A stretch of 35,533 nt of DNA from Nitrospira sp. Lineage in GTDB: Bacteria > Nitrospirota > Nitrospiria > Nitrospirales > Nitrospiraceae. Below the pieces are notes generated by a model that saw nothing but the letters and a program-made list of their open reading frames with translations, was not told the DNA's origin and searched no databases. A program made the position numbers and the translations under genes. Position 1 is the first letter of the stretch. Every line of letters begins with the position of its first letter. Shown here one piece after another: positions 1 through 7,782 of the stretch. The DNA is taken from assembly GCA_005116955.1 (NCBI GenBank), contig SWDI01000003.1, positions 146,308-181,840 of the forward strand, given 5' to 3'.

Positions 1-1081
1 TGTAGGGCAGGATGTTCGCATTAAAGTCTGGGACCAATGGTTGAACGACGGTATTCGCCGTCACCGTCAAGGCCGACAGCGTGTCGTCGCTCGATGCGGT
101 TCGGTTCAGGGTAATGATATAGGTCTTAGAGGCTCCACTTGGAGCAGTGACGGTGATCGATACCACCTTGCTTGTCCCTGGCCCATCGAGCGGGATGGTC
201 GCTTGGCCTGTGGCAATTCCAGTTCCGGCTGTTAGGTCACCGGACATCACGGCATTCGCATCGGCCTTGGTTGCCGAAACATCAACGCTGGTGACCGTGG
301 TCGCTACGTTTACCGTGTAGCTCAGTGTATTTGCAGCAAAGGTGGGGTCTAGGGAACCTGGTGTCACACTTAAGGCCGACAGATTATTGTTGCTCGAAGG
401 CGCCGCTCGGTTCACCGTGATACGGTACGTTTTCGAGTCGCCATTCGGCGCAGTGACAATAACCGATATGACCTTGCTAGTCCCTGGCCCATCCAGCTGA
501 ATAGTTGCCTGTCCTTGGCTGGGCACATCACCCGATATCACGGCATTCGGATCCGATTTGGTTGCGGAAACGGTGACGCTGGTGACGGTGGTTGCCACGT
601 TCACCGTGTAATCCAAGGTGCTCGATGAAAAGGCGGGAGCCAAGGAGCTTGGTGTCACCGTTAAGGCGGACAGATTGTTATCGCTCGAGAGGAGTCTCGT
701 GACGGTGACGGTATAGGTGGTCTCAAGTCCAGTCTGTGTTTCCACCACAATGCGGATGGTCGTGGTCGACCCCGGAGAGCCTAGAGTCACAGACCGTTGC
801 GAGGTCACGAACCCATCGATCGTGACTATTGCCGTCTTGTCCTTGGGGACAGCGGTCACAGTGACGCTGGTTGCAGAGGTCGGCGCGTTGACCGCGTAGT
901 TCGTGGTATTGGCCAAAAACGCCGGCTGGAGAGCCCCGGGGGTGACCGTGAGGTTGGACAAGGGTGCTGCGACGTCTTCCGAAACCGATGCGGTGTCCGC
1001 GCAGCCGTAGGCGCCCAGGCTGATGGCGAGGATCAGGGTGGTAACGAGCCATTGTCCTCTGAAGATGAGGTTCCGTTTCAT
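1..1081 (-). CDS. Lipoprotein with tandem cadherin-like beta-sandwich repeats (partial, C-terminus off window)
   Basis: The frame is open from an ATG at 1081 to the left edge (360 codons) with no stop, so the C-terminus is missing. The N-terminus is basic (MKRN), followed by a hydrophobic stretch at residues 12-24 and a lipobox-like AYGC with the Cys at residue 27, suggesting an exported, lipid-anchored protein. The mature part is built of Thr/Val/Ser-rich modules of about 95 residues, at roughly 41-129, 136-225, 233-327 and 335 onward. Each opens with an LSALTVTPGSL-like strand and continues with YTVNVATTVTSV and an NAV.SGD motif. This is the pattern of the cadherin-like beta-sandwich domain (PF12733) common in large surface proteins. 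Modules 2 and 3 are also very similar in DNA, indicating recent internal duplication. Ligand and function are unknown. The gene is separated from its upstream minus-strand neighbour by 236 bp. Confidence 0.8.
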   Translation of the reverse strand, partial: MKRNLIFRGQWLVTTLILAISLGAYGCADTASVSEDVAAPLSNLTVTPGALQPAFLANTTNYAVNAPTSATSVTVTAVPKDKTAIVTIDGFVTSQRSVTLGSPGSTTTIRIVVETQTGLETTYTVTVTRLLSSDNNLSALTVTPSSLAPAFSSSTLDYTVNVATTVTSVTVSATKSDPNAVISGDVPSQGQATIQLDGPGTSKVISVIVTAPNGDSKTYRITVNRAAPSSNNNLSALSVTPGSLDPTFAANTLSYTVNVATTVTSVDVSATKADANAVMSGDLTAGTGIATGQATIPLDGPGTSKVVSITVTAPSGASKTYIITLNRTASSDDTLSALTVTANTVVQPLVPDFNANILPY

Positions 1082-1317
1082 ATACCCCCGATCACTTTCT
1101 TCTAAATAGAGGAGTGATGGATTGGTTCACGCTGATGAGCCCTAACTGTAGGTGCCGATCCTACGAGAGGGGTCGCATTCGGTCGAGCCCTACATAGGTA
1201 AGGGTTTGCAGTGATTATGGGGAGAAGAGGTCAGCTGGTGAACGTATGATTGCATGGCGGTGGAACCGCCAGTGTCAGTCAGCGTGAGTGTTTGGGACAC
1301 TCTTCGCGTTGAGCCGA
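1082..1317. other. Intergenic region with a small perfect hairpin
   Basis: This is a 236 bp gap between two minus-strand genes. It holds a perfect 7-bp inverted repeat with a 3-base loop at 1255-1271 (TGGCGGT/ACCGCCA) and a 5-bp stem, AGTGT/ACACT, near 1288-1302. Neither is followed by a T-run on the minus strand, so a classical intrinsic terminator is not supported. The leader of the lipoprotein gene must lie here, but no clear promoter was recognised. Confidence 0.3.
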
Positions 1318-2697
1318 TCAGTGTCCTGTTTCTGGAGCGCCCTGCGATTTGGCGAGGAGCTCGGCCTTGGAGGGAATTTGTGTGAGGAGATCCGGACGTA
1401 CCTGAAAGACTCCTTGCAGACGTTGGCCGGTGGCATAGAGGAGGTTCCCTGCCTTGTTGCCGAGAGTCAGTTTCCCTGTGGTCTGGCCGTCCTTGCTCGT
1501 CGCCACAAATTCTGCGGCGGGTGCAAGTAGCCCGTAAGGGGCCAGTGGTGCGGATTGTTTCATGACACGTTCTTCCGCTGGAAGATTCGCGACCCGGCTG
1601 ACAAAGAGATCTGCCGCTTCTTGGCTAATCTTCACGGTGGGCTGATCTTCGAGCAGCCATTCACCGGTCTGGTTGATCAAGACATACTGATGTTCTCTCG
1701 TCTTCACCGACAACACGGCGATGTCGGTGTAGTCGAGGCCGAGCAGCCGTTTGTCCTGGAGCGTGAAGAGTTCTTTCGTGAGATCTCTGATCAGTACGGG
1801 GTTGATGCGATAGAGCGGGCCGTCGGCGGTGGTCTCCGCAATGGCTTCTCCGCTCTGGGGGGCCGGTTGATACAGCCGGACGGACTGGTCACCGGCTGCC
1901 GTATGCAGCGTGATTTTTAGCTTGGGGGTCGTCAGAGTCTTGGCCACGGCATCGCGTTCAGGACCGGGATCGATGACGCCGAGTGCTTTCAGATCTTCCA
2001 ATCGAAACATCAAGGAGCGGACTTCGTTCTGGTCGGCTTCGGCTTCGATGGGATAACGGATCTTCCACGACGGCTTCGGCTTATCCTTGGCCATGTTGTA
2101 GAGCACGACTTCGGTGGTGGCATACGTCAAGCGGACCCGTTCGATATCATTCTGGACAAACCGCAAGAGCTCTTTTCGGCGGAATGCCATCAACGACTTA
2201 TTGATAAAGTCCTTCGGCGCCAGGTTGGTCAGTAACACGCTCCGGTCCGATGCCCGAAGCACATAGAGGGTATTGGACAGCGGACCACTGTCGCCGATTG
2301 AAATGGTCTCGTGTTGTACCCCGGCCGTGACGGTGAGGGTGGTCACCGGCTGTTCAAGTCCGAAGGCCGCCAACTGTGTCGCCTGCTCCTCGACCGTTCT
2401 GGTGACGGTTCCTGTCACGAGCGCTCGAATCAGCGCCTGCACTTCGCGATGATCGGCATCTGCTTGAAGCGGAGCCACGATCGACCATTTACCAGGTTCT
2501 GCCAGCTTTAATTCGATAGGCCCCTGCGCGGTGGTGATCCTGAGTCCGGTGATGGCGGTTTCGGGGAAGGGCAGGACTTGTTTCTGTGCATGTTCCTGTT
2601 TTTCTTCTCGCTGCTGGGCGGGAAACTCCACGAGATAGAGATAGCCTCCTAGGCCAGCCAGTGTAAGAAACATGAGGAGAGTCGGCAAGTAGCGCAT
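1318..2697 (-). CDS. DUF4340 domain-containing membrane-anchored protein
   Basis: 459 residues. The N-terminus carries one hydrophobic segment (about residues 4-23) followed by a charged stretch, so the protein is probably anchored in the inner membrane with a periplasmic body. The rest is beta-rich and contains duplicated modules of the type 'GLEQPVTTLTV...LYVLRASDRSVLLTNLAP'. These match my memory of DUF4340 proteins, which are encoded next to GldG-like ABC auxiliary proteins. It is the last gene of a four-gene minus-strand cluster with an ABC ATPase, permease and GldG-like protein, and so is probably a periplasmic accessory subunit; the substrate is unknown. A palindromic-end repeat ends 2 bp upstream of the ATG, and no Shine-Dalgarno sequence is visible. 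Confidence 0.75.
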   Translation of the reverse strand: MRYLPTLLMFLTLAGLGGYLYLVEFPAQQREEKQEHAQKQVLPFPETAITGLRITTAQGPIELKLAEPGKWSIVAPLQADADHREVQALIRALVTGTVTRTVEEQATQLAAFGLEQPVTTLTVTAGVQHETISIGDSGPLSNTLYVLRASDRSVLLTNLAPKDFINKSLMAFRRKELLRFVQNDIERVRLTYATTEVVLYNMAKDKPKPSWKIRYPIEAEADQNEVRSLMFRLEDLKALGVIDPGPERDAVAKTLTTPKLKITLHTAAGDQSVRLYQPAPQSGEAIAETTADGPLYRINPVLIRDLTKELFTLQDKRLLGLDYTDIAVLSVKTREHQYVLINQTGEWLLEDQPTVKISQEAADLFVSRVANLPAEERVMKQSAPLAPYGLLAPAAEFVATSKDGQTTGKLTLGNKAGNLLYATGQRLQGVFQVRPDLLTQIPSKAELLAKSQGAPETGH

Positions 2698-2699
2698 AT

Positions 2700-2823
2700 C
2701 AGGATGGTGAAAATTGCCGCCAGCTGCGTTCTCGCATCGTTCAGACCCTCAACGTACTCCAGAGAGTACGCCTCGGCCCTTCACTTGCTGCGGCCTTGCT
2801 GGACAGCCATTTTGACCATCCTG
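2700..2823. repeat. Short palindromic-end repeat (MITE/REP-like), copy 1
   Basis: A 124 bp element whose ends are inverted repeats: CAGGATGGTGAAAAT on the left, and on the right the complement of CAGGATGGTCAAAAT. It shares its internal blocks (GCGTTCTCGCATCG and GGCCTTGCTGGACAGCC) and orientation with the copy at 7209-7399. The interior holds a perfect hairpin, CGTACTC/GAGTACG, at about 2752-2769. It lies within the 150 bp gap of the ABC/GldG-like gene cluster. No ORF is present, so any mobility would need a transposase supplied elsewhere. Confidence 0.75.
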
Positions 2824-2847
2824 CAGAAGAGATGTAACGAAGGCCTA

Positions 2848-4371
2848 TCATAATCGTCGGCGTTTTCTCCACACGATGATGCCGGTAAGCAGCGTCACGA
2901 ATGGAAGGAACACAACTTGGATGTAAATCAGCGCCCGTTCTTGGGTGGGGTTGGGCGTGAACGGGTGCAACGCCGGTTCCTTTGGCGCGATGGACATCAA
3001 GTCCCGTTCCTCAGCCAGCCAGCCGATCGTGTGGAGAAAAAAGTCGCTATTGCCGGGGAAATTGAAAAAGGCGTTGGAGACGAAGGTGGAGTTCCCGATG
3101 ACCACGATGGCGGGTCGAGGTGTGCCCTCCTCCGGGGCTTTCTTCGGTGCCAGCGCGGCCGCCATAGGCAGTGGTCCTTTCACGTCTTCTTTTTCGTTCA
3201 GGCTCACGACCCGGCCTTGCATGTTCATTTCAGCCCAGCTGTTCGGTGAGGTACGGGCCAGTGGTACAAAGTCCCAGTCTTTTCCGACCTGCTCGTCGAA
3301 CGTCACGTGTCGGGATAACGGTAACAGCACGGCGGAATTGAGGTCTTGCGTGATCTCATGCTCGGTAAACGTTCTGACCAACAGCGCGGTGAGATCTCCC
3401 TGGGCCAACCGATCTTGCAGATCGACCAACACTCCCGACCCTAGACCCAGTCCCCAATGGGCGAGCAATGATTCCAGTCCAGTCTGTGTATCGGGATCGG
3501 CCAACACCAAGAGGTGGCCGCCCTTCTCGACGTAGGCCTGAATACGGTCCTGCTCATCCTTCATCACGGCACGGCGTGGCCCTGCCAAAATCAGCACGGA
3601 GGTCTTATCCGGCACGGCTGATTCCTTGAGGAGCGAGAGCGTGCCGACCTCATAGCCCTGTCGGATGAGTGCTTCTTTGGCAGCGGAGAGCCCATTGCGG
3701 TCCTTGTCCTCGACATTCAATTCGCTGTGGCCCTCGACGAAGACGATGCGTTTCTTGGCATCCTTGGAGATCCGGATCAGCGCACCGGTCAACTCAACCT
3801 CTGAGGGAGAGGTGACGCGGATCGTCTGGCCATTGCTCTCGAAAATGGCGGTATCGGTACGGAAGATTCCATAGTTCTGGGCGATCTTCGGCTGTTTCTC
3901 TGGATCGATGAATTCTACGCTGAGCTTGGGAGACGCTTGCCGATAACTCTCCAGTCGTTCTTTGAATGCTTGATAGCCGGGATCTTTTTCTCTCGTGAAG
4001 ACGGTAATTTTAACGTCGTGGGGCAGGCCGCGAAGTACGCGGTAGGTTTGTGGGGCGAGCGTAAAGTTCTGATTTTCCGAGAGGTCCCAACGTATCGAGT
4101 GTCGAGAGGCCAGAAAGTTCACAATGATCACGATGCCGGTGAACAATATGATCATCAGAAAGCTGTTCAGCCCCATCCTGGTCGAGCGTCGGCCGGAGAA
4201 CGCCTTGACCGCCTCAAAATGGAAAACGAAGAACAGGACGAGGCACACCAACGCCAGCCCTTCCGCGATCGTGACGGCCCACAGCCAGTCAGGGCGAAGG
4301 CTGTACGTGATCATGCCGCCGAGGCCGAGCACGACTCCGAGAATGCCGAGAGGAAAGGACTTGATGCTCAT
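2848..4371 (-). CDS. GldG-like ABC-transport auxiliary protein
   Basis: 507 residues. Hydrophobic segments lie at about 5-25, 29-50 and 68-88, with a final one at about 478-498 ending in a basic tail (WRKRRRL). Between them is a large soluble domain with GldG/ABC_transp_aux features: a 'RWDLSENQNFTLAP' entry motif, a 'VFTREKDPGYQAFKERL' segment, 'VEFIDPEKQP', a 'VFVEGHSELN' strand and 'GGHLLVLADP'. The family (PF09822) accompanies ABC-2 exporters, including the gliding-motility GldAFG system. Its ATG overlaps the stop of the permease gene by 4 bases (ATGA), indicating translational coupling. There is no evidence for gliding here; the name marks family only. Confidence 0.82.
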   Translation of the reverse strand: MSIKSFPLGILGVVLGLGGMITYSLRPDWLWAVTIAEGLALVCLVLFFVFHFEAVKAFSGRRSTRMGLNSFLMIILFTGIVIIVNFLASRHSIRWDLSENQNFTLAPQTYRVLRGLPHDVKITVFTREKDPGYQAFKERLESYRQASPKLSVEFIDPEKQPKIAQNYGIFRTDTAIFESNGQTIRVTSPSEVELTGALIRISKDAKKRIVFVEGHSELNVEDKDRNGLSAAKEALIRQGYEVGTLSLLKESAVPDKTSVLILAGPRRAVMKDEQDRIQAYVEKGGHLLVLADPDTQTGLESLLAHWGLGLGSGVLVDLQDRLAQGDLTALLVRTFTEHEITQDLNSAVLLPLSRHVTFDEQVGKDWDFVPLARTSPNSWAEMNMQGRVVSLNEKEDVKGPLPMAAALAPKKAPEEGTPRPAIVVIGNSTFVSNAFFNFPGNSDFFLHTIGWLAEERDLMSIAPKEPALHPFTPNPTQERALIYIQVVFLPFVTLLTGIIVWRKRRRL

Positions 4372-5141
4372 TTCCAGCGTGTCGACTCCACGACGCGATG
4401 TGTGAGGAACAGCATGAGTACCAATCCGCTTCCGAAGTACAGGAGATCACTCGTGTCGATCAATCCCCGTACCAGACGCTCATAATGTTCCATGTAGGAC
4501 ACATACGAGATGACGCGGCCTGTCGTGGTATCGCCGAAAAGACTTCCCAATCCAGCGATCAACCAGATGGTCAGGAGCATGCCAAAGCTCACAAAGGCGG
4601 CGACGATTTGATTCTCCGTCAGCGCGGAGGCAAACAGGCCCACGGAAAGAAACAGGGCTCCCAGCAGCACCATGCCCACATAGCCGGTCCAGATGGGATT
4701 CCAGTCGAAGTCGCTGAACAGCATCAGCACTGTGGGGACCAATACGGTGAGCCCGACGAGGCCGAGATAGATTAGGAACACGCTGACGAATTTGCCGACG
4801 ACGATTTCATGAATCCTGATCGGCGAGGTCATCAAAAACTCAAAGGTCCGCAGCTTGCGCTCTTCCGCGAACAACCGCATGGTCAGGATGGGCAGAATAA
4901 TCACGAGGACGATCCGCATGCTCGCGAACAGATTTCGGAAGACCAGATCGTTCAAGTTGATTTGGGCCATTCCCCCCTGCTGCATCTGCATCAATTGGAT
5001 GGCTTGCGCTCCAGCGAAACCAACGTAGAGGTAGGAGAGCAGCCCGAAGATGAACAGAAAGACCGCGCCGACCACATAGACAATGGGGGAGACGAAGTAA
5101 CCGCGCAGTTCTTTGGCGATGATGGCCTGCACCGGTGTCAT
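4368..5141 (-). CDS. ABC-2 type transporter permease
   Basis: 257 residues with about six membrane segments (roughly 18-38, 75-92, 112-138, 150-172, 178-202 and 232-250). The layout is that of ABC-2 permeases of the GldF/NosY kind. The cytoplasmic coupling region reads 'MRLFAEERKLRTFEFLMTSP', a signature seen in many such permeases. It starts 6 bp after the ATPase stop and overlaps the next gene by 4 bp, so the three genes are almost certainly co-translated. It should form the membrane pore driven by the upstream ATPase; the exported substrate cannot be read from the sequence. Confidence 0.85.
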   Translation of the reverse strand: MTPVQAIIAKELRGYFVSPIVYVVGAVFLFIFGLLSYLYVGFAGAQAIQLMQMQQGGMAQINLNDLVFRNLFASMRIVLVIILPILTMRLFAEERKLRTFEFLMTSPIRIHEIVVGKFVSVFLIYLGLVGLTVLVPTVLMLFSDFDWNPIWTGYVGMVLLGALFLSVGLFASALTENQIVAAFVSFGMLLTIWLIAGLGSLFGDTTTGRVISYVSYMEHYERLVRGLIDTSDLLYFGSGLVLMLFLTHRVVESTRWK

Positions 5142-5147
5142 AATAGG

Positions 5148-6134
5148 CTACGCCTCTGTCTTTTCGGCTGAGACCATGCTGACGGCGGCCTCAGGCGGTT
5201 CGGAGAGGTGGTCTTCATGGCGCGTGAGCTGGAGGAAGACGTCTTCCAACGTCATCGACACGGTGCGGAGCTCAAGCAATCCCCACTGGCTCAACACGGC
5301 TACACGTGCGATCTCGTCCCGCAGATCACGGCCCAGCTCGCATTCGAGAAGAAAGCTCCCTCCTGCCTGTCCGGGAAAAACATTGAGCACGCCGGGAATC
5401 GCGCGAAGTTTCATCTCGCAGTCAACCGGGCAGGCCTTGAGGGTAATCGAAACTTTCTCCGATTGACGCAATCGGGCCGATAACTGTTCTGGGGTATCTT
5501 CCGCAACGATACGGCCTTTATTGATGATGACAACCCGTTGGCAGACTGCGGTCGCTTCCGGAAGGATATGGGTGCTGAGAATCACGGAATGCGAGCCGGC
5601 CAGGCTCTTGATGAGCTCTCGGATTTCAATGATCTGCTTGGGGTCAAGGCCGACCGTTGGTTCGTCAAGGATCAACACCGGAGGATCGTGTAAGAGCGCT
5701 TGCGCCAGCCCCACGCGCTGACGATAGCCGCGGGACAGGTTGCCGATCAGCCGATGGCGAACGGAGCCTAGCTCGAGGCGTCCAATCGATTGATCGAGCG
5801 CTGAGGAGAGTTTCGGTCCCGTGATTCCACGGAGTCGGCCGACAAAAGTCAGATATTCCGCCACCGTGAGTTCTTGATAGACCGGCGGTGTTTCCGGCAG
5901 GTAGCCGATTTGCCGTTTCACTTCCAATGGCTGGTCGGCGCAATCAAACCCCGCTACTCGTGCCGTGCCTTCGGTCGCCGGCATGAAGCACGTTAAGATC
6001 CGCATGGTGGTTGTTTTGCCAGCCCCGTTGGGACCAAGGAACGCCAGCACCTCGCCTTTGGCCACCGAGAAGGTGACGCGATCAATGGCGGTGTGATGCC
6101 CGTAGCGCTTGGTGATGTTGTGAACGTCGATCAC
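5148..6134 (-). CDS. ABC transporter ATP-binding protein
   Basis: 328 residues from a GTG at 6134. It carries a complete nucleotide-binding domain: Walker A GPNGAGKTT, Q-loop in 'GYLPETPPVY', signature 'NLSRGYRQRVGLAQAL', Walker B 'VLILDEPTVGLDP' and the H-switch in 'ILSTHILPEA'. After the NBD is a C-terminal regulatory region of about 90 residues, as in ABC-2 drug/polysaccharide or GldA-type ATPases. The frame is open back to a TTG at 6242, but that TTG is part of a good -35 element (TTGACT). Family similarity begins at 'VIDVHNITKRYG', so the GTG is preferred. No clear Shine-Dalgarno sequence precedes it, so the start is uncertain. Confidence 0.85.
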   Translation of the reverse strand: MIDVHNITKRYGHHTAIDRVTFSVAKGEVLAFLGPNGAGKTTTMRILTCFMPATEGTARVAGFDCADQPLEVKRQIGYLPETPPVYQELTVAEYLTFVGRLRGITGPKLSSALDQSIGRLELGSVRHRLIGNLSRGYRQRVGLAQALLHDPPVLILDEPTVGLDPKQIIEIRELIKSLAGSHSVILSTHILPEATAVCQRVVIINKGRIVAEDTPEQLSARLRQSEKVSITLKACPVDCEMKLRAIPGVLNVFPGQAGGSFLLECELGRDLRDEIARVAVLSQWGLLELRTVSMTLEDVFLQLTRHEDHLSEPPEAAVSMVSAEKTEA

Positions 6135-6213
6135 GAATGTGGTATCGGTGTGAACAATTGCGGAGAATGGAGTGGTACCGCTCTCGAAACTACACCATAT
6201 TCCTTGAAGGAGG

Positions 6214-6242
6214 ATCTTACTCACTCCGTTCAAAGCAGTCAA
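6214..6242 (-). promoter_or_regulatory. Sigma-70-type promoter for the ABC/GldG-like cluster
   Basis: On the minus strand TTGACT (6242-6237) is followed after 17 bases by TAAGAT (6219-6214). The predicted start near 6207 gives a leader of about 70 bases before the GTG at 6134. It lies in a 435 bp divergent gap shared with the rlpA-like gene. Confidence 0.55.
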
Positions 6243-6357
6243 TATAGGGGTAGTAGGATGAGTATCAAGCCTGATGGGTCATCTACGCAATGTTGGGAAC
6301 GTGATCGCTGAACGATGTCTCCCTGTCGTTTCCGGATCCGTATGATCTACACAGGTG

Positions 6358-6386
6358 TTGAATTTAAATCCTGGCTCGTTTATATA
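6358..6386 (+). promoter_or_regulatory. Sigma-70-type promoter upstream of the RlpA-like gene
   Basis: TTGAAT (6358-6363), a 17-base spacer and TATATA (6381-6386). This predicts a leader of about 175 bases before the ATG at 6570. Apart from this and the divergent promoter at 6214-6242, nothing else was recognised in the 435 bp gap. Confidence 0.5.
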
Positions 6387-6569
6387 GAGGTCGTAGAAGC
6401 CTATCCGTTGAATTTCCCACACAGTCATCCTCTCGCTCACAGAGAGGAGCTCCATACGGAAGTGGGGGAGCCGAGTACTCCAGTCGGTATTGTCGAAGTC
6501 CCATACCTTTTATACCCTGACTCGACCAGTGGTCTCGTTGTTACCATCAAGAGGGAGGGGATACCCAGC

Positions 6570-7208
6570 ATGCAGACTGAGCTTCATCACAGTCGGCTTT
6601 CGTCGTCGTCCACATCCTTTGCGATAATCCTATGCTTATCATTGGGGGCCTGCTCGTGGGTTCCCAAAGGGGATATGCAATTGGATATTGGGATCAAAGA
6701 TCGAGGAGTCGCTTCGTGGTACGGTGAACAGTTTCATGGCAGACAAGCGGCGAACGGCGAGTTGTTCGATATGGAAGCGCTGACGGCTGCTCATCGGACC
6801 ATGCCTCTCGGCAGCGTGGTGCGTGTGGTGAATTTGACGAATGGCAAGCATCTCTATGTCCGGATCACGGACCGGGGTCCTTATGAGAAAGGGCGGATTC
6901 TCGATCTTTCCCATGGTGCGGCTGTCCAGTTGGGTGTGGAGCATAAAGGGGTGGCCTATGTGCAGGTTGAGATTGTCGGCGAACGCCGCCCGGAGCTGAT
7001 GCTGCTATCAGAACAATTCTCAGATCGAACTGCCTCGCTTCTTGTTGGTGCGCAGCCGTGGACCCATCGGGCGTCGCCTGGGATGGCTGCTCCGGCTAGA
7101 AATTTCCTTGGCGATCTCTGGATTGCAAGGCGGAATCGCTGGGCTGTTGCCATGCTCGCGGTCACTCATCCTGCCGGCACGCCGGTCGCCTCGTTGGTCC
7201 TCAACTAA
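6570..7208 (+). CDS. rlpA: RlpA-like double-psi beta-barrel lipoprotein
   Basis: 212 residues from the ATG at 6570, which is preceded by a GAGGGAGGGG ribosome-binding site. The N-terminus is a lipoprotein signal with lipobox LGAC (Cys 28). The body has the RlpA double-psi beta-barrel signature: 'GVASWYGEQFHGRQAANGE', 'FD...TAAHRTMPLGSVVRV', 'VRITDRGPYEKGRILDLS' and 'AA..LGV.HKG.A.VQVEIV'. RlpA proteins act in the periplasm/outer membrane on peptidoglycan, as lytic transglycosylases on stripped glycans in some species. No SPOR domain follows; the last 70 residues are of no recognised family. The frame extends upstream to 6315, but that would bury the lipoprotein signal. A palindromic-end repeat starts at the base after the stop codon. 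Confidence 0.85.
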   Translation: MQTELHHSRLSSSSTSFAIILCLSLGACSWVPKGDMQLDIGIKDRGVASWYGEQFHGRQAANGELFDMEALTAAHRTMPLGSVVRVVNLTNGKHLYVRITDRGPYEKGRILDLSHGAAVQLGVEHKGVAYVQVEIVGERRPELMLLSEQFSDRTASLLVGAQPWTHRASPGMAAPARNFLGDLWIARRNRWAVAMLAVTHPAGTPVASLVLN

Positions 7209-7399
7209 CAGGCTGTTGAAAAAGCCCGTCAGCGGCGTTCTCGCATCGCTCAGAGGCTCACAACGAGGAAGAGAGGGGGAAGCAAGGTGTTTATCCGCTT
7301 GTCCATGAGCTAAGCAAGCGGGTCAAGCGAAGCTTGGTATGTACATCCTCACCTTTTCGCTCGCTGTGGCCTTGCTGGACAGCCTTTTTGAACAGCCTG
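7209..7399. repeat. Short palindromic-end repeat (MITE/REP-like), copy 2
   Basis: A 191 bp element starting directly after the TAA of the rlpA-like gene. Terminal arms are CAGGCTGTTGAAAAAG and the complement of CAGGCTGTTCAAAAAG. It shares internal blocks with 2700-2823 in the same orientation but has a longer centre (about 65 bp more) containing a CCGCTTG/CAAGCGG stem. The arms differ from copy 1 at positions 5, 8 and 15, each time on both sides, so pairing is kept. Confidence 0.75.
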
Positions 7400-7439
7400 C
7401 AGATGCCTGTGAAGGTCCATCTTGCCGATCCCACTCAGG

Positions 7440-7469
7440 TTGACACGGTGCAAAGCTCTCCACTAGACT
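7440..7469 (+). promoter_or_regulatory. Sigma-70-type promoter upstream of the small Lys/Arg-rich gene
   Basis: TTGACA (7440-7445), an 18-base spacer and TAGACT (7464-7469). The expected start is about 50 bases before the ATG at 7529. The rest of the gap from the repeat end (7399) to the gene holds nothing else recognised. Confidence 0.5.
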
Positions 7470-7528
7470 GCATCGTTCCCATCAGTAGCTGACAATACGT
7501 GAGTTTATCGAAGGGGAGGCATGGAGCG

Positions 7529-7738
7529 ATGGCCAAGAAGCGCGCAGAGGAACCAGATGAAGTGAAGTTGAAGAAGAAGATCGGCGTAAAGCTGACCGAT
7601 CAAGGCAACCAGGAGGGAGGCGCCGATCTCCGCTCACTGAAGAAACGATTGAAGAGGGAACAGCGTAAACGGCGGGCACTTGTGCAGCGGAAGAAACGAG
7701 CGGCCGGAAGCAAAGGCGCAGCAGCCACCTCTGCATAG
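7529..7738 (+). CDS. Small Lys/Arg-rich protein of unknown function
   Basis: 69 residues starting MAKKRAEE, with AGGGGAGG about 10 bases upstream of the ATG. An in-frame GTG at 7499 is less likely because the ribosome-binding site lies inside that extension. Roughly a third of residues are Lys or Arg ('KRLKREQRKRRALVQRKKR'), with a short Ala/Ser tail; the basic part is predicted helical. This composition suits a nucleic-acid- or ribosome-associated protein, but no family is recognised. It has its own promoter candidate and lies 44 bp before a HEAT-repeat gene on the same strand. Confidence 0.6.
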   Translation: MAKKRAEEPDEVKLKKKIGVKLTDQGNQEGGADLRSLKKRLKREQRKRRALVQRKKRAAGSKGAAATSA

Positions 7739-7782
7739 GCCTAGTCTTTATCGTGGTGACAGTCGTGCCAGGCTCTGATTCC

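Noticed and set aside
723-1052. 109-codon minus-strand frame within the lipoprotein gene
   Set aside because: It is an out-of-frame shadow; the lipoprotein frame from 1081 has a signal peptide, a lipobox and repeated domains.
1255-1271. Hairpin TGGCGGT/ACCGCCA as an intrinsic terminator for the DUF4340 gene
   Set aside because: No run of T follows on the minus strand and the stem is short; left only as a note.
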